A DNA stretch of 64,000 bases from Theodoxus fluviatilis. Its lineage: Eukaryota > Mollusca > Gastropoda > Cycloneritida > Neritidae. The position numbers and the translations under genes were made by a program. Under the pieces are notes generated by a model that did no database searches, was not told where the DNA came from, and saw nothing but the letters and a program-made list of their open reading frames with translations. The stretch spans positions 122,774-186,773 of the forward strand of contig JAWQFJ010001262.1 in the NCBI GenBank assembly GCA_034096865.1, written 5' to 3'. Shown piece by piece: positions 57,001-64,000 of this stretch. The first letter of the stretch is position 1, and every line of letters begins with the position of its first letter.

Positions 57001-58200
57001 CCCCATAGCAATATCTGCCCTGGACATTCCTCCCCCATAGCATATTCTGCCCTGGACATTCCTCCCCATAGCATATTCTGCCCTGGACATTCCTCCTCCA
57101 TAGCAATATCTGCCCTGGACATTCCTCCCCCATAGCATATTCTGCCCTGGACATTCCTCCCCCATAGCAATATCTGCCCTGGACATTCCTCCCCCATAGC
57201 ATATTCTGCCCTGGACATTCCTCCCCCATAGCATATCATATACTCTGCCCTGGACATTCCTCCCCCATAGCAATATCTGCCCTGGACATTCCTCCCCCAT
57301 AGCATATTCTCCTCTGGACATTCCTCCCCCATAGCATATTCTGCCCTGGAATTCCTCCCCCATAGCAATTTCTGCTCTGGACATTCCTCCCCCATAGCAA
57401 TTTCTGCCCTGGACATTTCTCCCCCATAGCATATTCTGCCCTGGACATTCTTCCTCCATAGCCCCATAGCAATTTCTGCCCTGGACATTCCTTCCCCATA
57501 GCATATTCTGCCCTGGACATTCCTTCCCTATAGCATATTCTCCTCTGGACATTTCTCCCCCATAGCATATTCTCCCCTGGACATTCCTCCCCCATAACAT
57601 ATTCTCCCCTGGAATTTCCTCCCCCATAGCAATTTCTGCCCTGGACATTCCTCCCCCATAGCAATTTCTGCCCTGGACATTCCTCCCCCATAGCAATTTC
57701 TGCCCTGGACATTCCTCCCCCATAGCAATTTCTGCCCTGGACATTCCTCCCCCATAGCATATTCTGCCCTGGACATTCCTCCCCTATAGCATATTCTCCC
57801 CTGGTCATTCCTCCCCTATAGCATATTCTCCTCTGGACATTTCTCCCCCATAGCATATTCTCCCCTGGACATTCCTCCCCCATAGCATATTCTGCCCTGG
57901 ACATTCCTCCCCCATAGCATATTCTCCTCTGGACATTCCTCCCCCATAGCATATTCTCCCCTGGACATTCCTCCCCCATAGCATATTCTGCCCTGGACTT
58001 TCCTCCCCCATAGCATATTCTGCCCTGGACATTCCTCCCCCATAGCATATTCTCCCCTGGACATTCCTCCCCCATAGCATATTCTGCCCTGGACATTCCT
58101 CCCCCATAGCATATTCTGCCCTGGACATTCCTCCTCCATAGCAGTTTCTGCCCTGGACATTCCTCCTCATAACAGTTTCTGCCCTGGACATTCCTCCTCC
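51044..58200. repeat. Satellite array A, 32-bp monomer, over 200 copies
   Basis: The monomer is CCCATAGCAATTTCTGCCCT plus GGACATTCCTCC. Variants are AATTTC, AATATC, CATATTC and AAAATC, and CCTCCCCC versus CCTTCCCC. A six-base duplication TAGCCCCATAGC recurs near 51060, 51260, 52232, 52815, 53209, 53759, 56512, 56837 and 57457. Because no variant creates a stop on the minus strand in any phase, frames of up to about 1.4k codons arise; three monomers make a 32-residue repeat. From about 57290 onward many units read TCTCCCCTGG instead of TCTGCCCTGG. Confidence 0.98.
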
Positions 58201-58356
58201 ATAGCCATTTATCTCTCGGTCATATCTCCCATAGCAGTTTCTCCCCTGGTCATTTCTTCCATAGCACATTCATCCCACATAAAGGCTCACTCCCATAATT
58301 TCCTCTGTAATAACTTCTTTCCCAGTTATTTCTCCCCATCAGTGATTTTCCCTGGT
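58201..58356. repeat. Degenerate junction between arrays A and B
   Basis: Diverged units such as CATAGCAGTTTCTCCCCTGG and TCATTTCTTCCATAGCAC link the two arrays. Confidence 0.7.
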
Positions 58357-61300
58357 CATTTCTCCCTTGGCAATATTACCTCAAGTCATTTCTCCCTTGG
58401 CAATATTACCTCAAGTCATTTCTCCCTTGGCAATATTACCTCAAGTCATTTCTCCCTTGGCAATATTACCTCAAGTCATTTCTCCCTTGGCAATATTACC
58501 TCAAATCATTTCTCCCTTGGCAATATTACCTCAAGTCATTTCTCCCTTGGCAATATTACCTCAAGTCATTTCTCCCTTGGCAATATTACCTCAAGTCATT
58601 TTCCCCTGGTCATTTCTCCCTTGGCAATATTACCTCAAGTCATTTCTCCCTTGGCAATATTACCTCAAGTCATTTTCCCCTGGTCATTTCTCCCTTGGCA
58701 ATATTACCTCAAGTCATTTCTCCCTTGGCAATATTACCTCAAGTCATTTTTCCCTGGTCATTTCTCCCTTGGCAATATTACCTCAAGTCATTTTCCCCTG
58801 GTCATTTCTCCCTTGGCAATATTACCTCAAGTCATTTTCCCCTGGTCATTTCTCCCTTGGCAATATTACCTCAAGTCATTTTTCCCCTGGTCATTTCTCC
58901 CTTGGCAATTTTACCTCAAGTCATTTCTCCCTTGGCAATATTACCTCAAGTCATTTTCCCCTGGTCATTTCTCCCTTGGCAATATTACCTCAAGTCATTT
59001 CTCCCTTGGCAATATTACCTCAAGTCATTTTCCCCTGGTCATTTCTCCCTTGGCAATATTACCTCAAGTCATTTCTCCCTTGGCAATATTACCTCAAGTC
59101 ATTTTCCCCTGGTCATTTCTCCCTTGACAATATTACCTCAAGTCATTTTTCCCCTGGTCATATCTCCCTTGGCAATATTACCTCAAGTCATTTCTCCCTT
59201 GGCAATATTACCTCAAGTCATTTCTCCCTTGGCAATATTACCTCAAATCATTTCTCCCTTGGCAATATTACCTCAAGTCATTTCTCCCTTGGCAATATTA
59301 CATCAAGTCATTTCTCCCTTGGCAATATTACCTCAAGTCATTTCTGCCTTGGCAATATTACCTCAAGTCATTTCTCCCTTGGCAATATTACCTCAAGTCA
59401 TTTCTCCCTTGGCAATATTACCTCAAGTCATTTCTCCCTTGGCAATATTGCCTCAAGTCATTTCTCTCTTGGCAATATTACCTCAAGTCATTTCTCCCTT
59501 GGCAATATTACCTCAAGTCATTTCTCCCTTGGCAATATTACCTCGAGTCATTTCTCCCTTGGCAATATTGCCTCAAGTCATTTCTCCCTTGGCAATATTA
59601 CCTCAAGTCATTTCTCCCTTGGCAATATTACCTCAAGTCATTTCTCCCTTGGCAATATTACCTCAAGTCATTTCTCCCTTGGCAATATTACCTCAAGTCA
59701 TTTCTCCCTTGGCAATATTACCTCAAGTCATTTCTCATTTGGCAATATTACCTCAAGTCATTTCTCCCTTGGCAATATTACCTCAAGTCATTTTTCCCTT
59801 GGCAATATTGCCTCAAGTCATTTCTCCCTTGGCAATATTACCTCAAGTCATTTCTCCCTTGGCAATATTACCTCAAGTCATTTCTCCCTTGGCAATATTA
59901 CCTCAAGTCATTACTCCCTGGTCATTTCTCTCTTGGCAATATTACCTCAAGTCATTTCTCTCTTGGCAATATTACCTTGTCATTTCTCCCTTGGCAATAT
60001 TACCTTAAGTCATTTCTCCTTTGGCAATATTACCTCAAGTCATTTTTCCCTTGGCAATATTGCCTCAAGTCATTTCTCCCTTGGCAATATTACCTCAAGT
60101 CATTACTCCCTGGTCATTTCTCTCTTGGCAATATTACCTCAAGTCATTTCTCCCTTGGCAATATTGCCTCAAGTCATTTCTCTCTTGGCAATATTACCTC
60201 AAGTCATTTCTCCCTTGGCAATATTACCTCAAGTCATTTCTCCCTTGGCAATATTACCTCAAGTCATTTCTCCCTTGGCAATATTACCTCAAGTCATTTC
60301 TCCCTTGGCAATATTACCTCAAATCATTTCTCACTTGGCAATATTACCTCAAGTCATTTTTCCCTTGGCAATATTGCCTCAAGTCATTTCTCCCTTGGCA
60401 ATATTACCTCAAGTCATTTCTCCCTTGGCAATATTACCTCAAGTCATTTCTCCCTTGGCAATATTACCTCAAGTCATTTTTCCCTTGGCAATATTGCCTC
60501 AAGTCATTTCTCCCTTGGCAATATTACCTCAAGTCATTTCTCCCTTGGCAATATTACCTCAAGTCATATCTCCCTTGGCAATATTACCTCAAGTCATTTC
60601 TCCCTTGGCAATATTACCTCACGTCATTTCTCCCTTAGCAATATTACCTCAAATCATTTCTCCCTTGGCAATATTACCTCAAGTCATTTCTCCCTTGGCA
60701 ATATTACCTCAAGTCATTTCTCCCTTGGCAATATTACCTCAAGTCATTTCTCCCTTGGCAATATTACCTCAAGTCATATCTCCCTTGGCAATATTACCTC
60801 AAGTCATTTCTCCCTTGGCAATATTACCTCAAGTCATTTCTCCCTTGGCAATATTACCTCACGTCATTTCTCCCTTAGCAATATTACCTCAAATCATTTC
60901 TCACTTGGCAATATTACCTCAAATCATTTCTCCCTTGGCAATATTACCTCAAGCCATTTCTCCCTTGGCAATATTACCTCAAGTCATTTCTCCCTTGGCA
61001 ATATTACCTCAAGCCATTTCTCCCTTGGCAATATTACCTCAAGTCATTTCTCCCTTGGCAATATTACCTCAAGCCATTTCTCCCTTGGCAATATTACCTC
61101 AAGCCATTTCTCCCTTGGCAATATTACCTCAAGTCATTTCTCCCTTGGCAATATTACCTCAAGTCATTTCTCCCTTGGCAATATTACCTCAAGTCATTTC
61201 TCCCTTGGCAATATTACCTCAAGTCATTTCTCCCTTGGCAATATTACCTCAAGTCATTTCTCCCTTGGCAATATTACCTCAAGTCATTTCTCCCTTGGCA

Positions 61301-61890
61301 ATATTACCTCAAGTCATTTTTCCCTTGGCAATATTGCCTCAAGTCATTTCTCCCTTGGCAATATTACCTCAAGTCATTACTCCCTGGTCATTTCTCTCTT
61401 GGCAATATTACCTCAAGTCATTTCTCCCTTGGCAATATTACCTCGTCATTTCTCCCTTGGCAATATTACCTCAAGTCATTTCTCCCTTGGCAATATTACC
61501 TCAAGTCATTTCTCCCTTGGCAATATTACCTCAAATCATTTCTCACTTGGCAATATTACCTCAAGTCATTTTTCCCTTGGCAATATTGCCTCAAGTCATT
61601 TCTCCCTTGGCAATATTACCTCAAGTCATTTCTCTCTTGGCAATATTACCTCAAGTCATTTCTCCCTTGGCAATATTACCTTGTCATTTCTCCCTTGGCA
61701 ATATTGCCTCAAGTCATTTCTCCCTTGGCAATATTACCTCAAGTCATTTTTCCCCTGGTCATTTCTCCCTTGGCAATATTACCTCAAGTCATTTCTCCCT
61801 TGGCAATATTACCTCAAGTCATTTCTCCCTTGGCAATATTACCTCAAGTCATTTCTCCCTTGGCAATATTACCTCAAGTCATTTCTCCCT
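58357..61890. repeat. Satellite array B, 30-bp monomer, over 110 copies
   Basis: The monomer is TCATTTCTCCCTTGGCAATA plus TTACCTCAAG. The part at 58597-59170 is interspersed with a longer variant carrying TTTCCCCTGG. The rest is nearly homogeneous 30-mers with single-base variants. Plus-strand frames over 1,100 codons are repeat artefacts. Confidence 0.98.
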
Positions 61891-62189
61891 GGTCATTTCT
61901 CCCCGAGCAATTTCTCCCCAGTCATTTGTCCTATAGCAATTTCTCTCCCATCACTTTTCTCTCCCATCACTTTTCTCTCCCATCACTTTTCTCTCCCATA
62001 TTTTCCTCCGTAACAACTTCTCTCCCGGTCATTTAACCAATAGCAATTTCTCCTCCATCACTATTCTCTCCCATATTTTCCTCCATTACGACTTCTCCCT
62101 AGGTCATTTCTATCATAACAATTTCTACTCAGGTCATTTCTTTCATAGCAATTTCCCCCCGGTTATTTCTCCCTCATAGCAACGTCATC
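61891..62189. repeat. Degenerate junction between arrays B and C
   Basis: Diverged units, including a short run of CATCACTTTTCTCTCC copies at about 61950-61995. Confidence 0.7.
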
Positions 62190-62565
62190 CTTTGTCATTT
62201 CTCCCCCATAGCAATATCTCTCCCGGTCATTTCCCCCATAGCATAATCTCTCCCGGCCATTTCCCCCACTGCAATATCTCTCCCGGTTATTTCCCCCATA
62301 GCAATATCTCTCCCGGTCATTTCCCCCACTGCAATATCTCTCCCGGTCATTTCCCCCATAGCAATATCTCTCCCGGTCATTTCCCCCACTGCAATATCTC
62401 TCCCGGTCATTTCCCCCATAGCAATATCTCTCCCGGCCATTTCCCCCATAGCAATATCTCTCCCGGCCATTTCCCCCATAGCAATATCTCTCCCGGCCAT
62501 TTCCCCCACTGCAATATATCTCTCCCGGCCATTTCCCCCATAGCAATATCTCTCCCAACCATTTT
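62190..62565. repeat. Satellite array C, 30-bp monomer, about 12 copies
   Basis: The monomer is CATTTCCCCCATAGCAATAT plus CTCTCCCGGT. CCCATAG and CCCACTG variants alternate over several copies. Confidence 0.96.
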
Positions 62566-62880
62566 TCCACTTAAAAATCCCCCCCCCCCCCTCCTGCCCC
62601 GATCATTTCTTCCATAGCAATTTCCCCCCGGTTATTTCTCCCTCATAGCAACCTCATCCATGGCCATTTCCCCCACTGCAATATCTCTCCCGGCCATTTC
62701 CCCCACTGCAATATCTCTCCCGGCCATTTTTCCGATCATTTCTCCCATAACAATTTCTCTCCGGGTCATTTCTCCCCAGCAATTTCTCCCTCTGTCATTT
62801 CTCCCCATATCGATTTCTGCCCCCACCCCCTCATTCCCCCCCTCCCCCCCCTCCACTGCCGGCTCTCCCCCCAAGTCATT
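62566..62880. repeat. Degenerate right edge of the satellite locus
   Basis: Diverged array C-like units and C-rich runs. Confidence 0.7.
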
Positions 62881-64000
62881 TTGTTCCTGACATATTCACA
62901 ATGGACGACTCGTAAACCCCCTCTCCCTTCTCCCTCCACCATCTAACCCTCCATTCCCACCCATACCCCCACTCCCATTTCCCCCAGTGAATGCATCACT
63001 GCAATGGGGGTTGATTGGGCCTAAGAAATGCAGCTCACACCTTGCAACTCTTGGATAATTATTTGCATTTGATAGCACTTTGGGCGCTCGGTTCTTGAAC
63101 GCGAGTCCCAGGCGAACCACCATCGATCCAGCTGTTACTATTCCTCTCACAGCTCCAATTGATGATTAGTCGAACAGATTTGTGTCGATCCCATGATTGC
63201 CACAAATAGCATGTTTTTCAAAACTCTTTAAAAATGTCCCCGCACCAAATGTCAAATTGAATTAATTTGTTGGTTTTTTTAATGAATAGGAACACGTTTA
63301 AATAAAGAGAAAAAAATAGGGTTCATTCATTCCATGGAGGAAAAAATACCGAGAGCTCTAATTACTGATTGTCAGCAACTTATTTGCCAAGAGTAACGAA
63401 CACCATACCTCAGGCAAAACATTCGAGCGTTATGATTAGTAAAAAACATAGTTGCCTACAATTATCCGGACCTTGCACAAAACTCGCCTGCACTATGTAT
63501 GCTTAATAAAAGGAACATGTTTTCATAACCGGGCGCAGGAAGATACATTTCTTGGGTCAGCTTCGAAGATGTCCAAGGGACTTGCGGGGCAGCTTCCCAG
63601 CCATCGAAACAGGGGAGCAGCAGACTCCAGGATTGGGTGTGCGTGAGGCTGCATGTCTGCTGCTGGCTGATCGATGAAATGGCGGAAGCTCGTCAGAGCG
63701 AACTTCTTGAGATTTTTCTTCCGCCTGCAAAAAGGCTCCAAGGAGCGAGGGGCGAGGGAGGGCGCGAGGAGTGTGACTGACTGCTGACAAGAGAGGCAGT
63801 GACATGCGCGGGAACCCCTGCTTTCCAAAAGAAGTGAGAGAAGTGCATTTTCTTGCCAGGTAATTTTCCTCCGGCGCAGGATGGTGTGACGGATAATGAG
63901 AAGCCTGCCCTCCATCTGAAGGACGTACAGGAACACAGCAGTAATAAGAGAAGCACGGTTGCAAGAACGCTCTTGAAGACGTTTGAACGAGTAGTGCGAA
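62881..64000. other. Unassigned end of the window
   Basis: No family recognised. A good-looking plus-strand donor (TTGCCAG then GTAATT at 63860) ends a GC-richer stretch from about 63540, so a leader or terminal exon of another gene is possible. Minus frames at 63523-63964 overlap in all phases and show no domain. Confidence 0.35.

Noticed and set aside
50921..58269. Very long minus-strand open frames (up to 1,476 codons) rich in ECPGQ, RNVQGRN and MSRAE
   Set aside because: They are the three phases of one 32-bp satellite monomer, overlap each other, start and stop only at array edges or indels, and show no signal peptide, splice sites or unique domain.
58342..62036. Plus-strand frames of up to 1,189 codons with SPLAILPQVI / FSLGNITSSH repeats
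   Set aside because: A 30-bp repeat is divisible by three, so frames stay open automatically. Two or three phases are open at once, which a real gene would not show.
50450..62880. CRISPR-like regular repeats
   Set aside because: Monomers are directly adjacent without unique spacers, and the DNA is eukaryotic.
63523..63964. Three overlapping minus-strand frames of 87-137 codons
   Set aside because: All three phases are open at once and none has a known motif; at most an untranslated exon.

Overview
The window is animal nuclear DNA: genes split into short exons separated by long introns, many microsatellites and minisatellites, and remains of several families of transposable elements. The proteasome gene and the mix of RTE, CR1-like and R2-like LINEs, a tRNA-derived SINE and many small inverted-repeat elements fit a marine mollusc, most likely a gastropod. 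That assignment is inference; nothing in the window names the species.

Two host genes can be supported, both on the minus strand. PSMD13 (26S proteasome lid subunit Rpn9) runs from its start codon at 40105 to its stop at 17504. Ten coding exons are readable. Two internal blocks of about 28-29 residues are absent, and each falls where the assembled sequence looks abnormal (about 34300-35945 and 36600-38900, with a 10-N gap at 38910). At 11221-10604 lie the first two coding exons of a USP16/USP45-like ubiquitin-specific protease, with a probable upstream leader exon and promoter near 13570-13670. Its remaining exons were not found and probably lie beyond position 1. Both genes belong to ubiquitin-proteasome biology.

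Layout: 1-5230, no recognised gene, microsatellites; 5233-6078, a pogo/Tigger-like element reduced to its DNA-binding half; 6212-9366, a decayed RTE LINE; 9786-10478, an inverted-repeat element; 10604-13670, the USP-like 5' part; 13871-15520, a CR1-like LINE interrupted by a 757-bp foldback element; 17310-40105, PSMD13, whose introns carry 60-bp, 45-bp and other tandem repeats, a transposon inserted in a microsatellite, a SINE and several MITEs; 40.1-43.5 kb, intergenic DNA with AT/G-rich blocks and a 133-bp-arm palindrome; 43.8-46.65 kb, a decayed LINE with a 99-bp in-frame fourfold duplication; 47.2-48.35 kb, microsatellites; 48.35-49.9 kb, reverse-transcriptase and GIY-YIG endonuclease fragments; 50.45-62.85 kb, a satellite locus of three related arrays (32-bp, 30-bp and 30-bp monomers); 62.85-64 kb, nothing recognised.

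The very long open frames in the 51-62 kb arrays and at 19-21 kb come from stop-free tandem repeats and are not called as genes. No clear new multi-gene system was found. The most unusual items are the related satellite arrays, the two long near-perfect hairpins, the DNA-binding-only Tigger element and the in-frame amplification inside a LINE.
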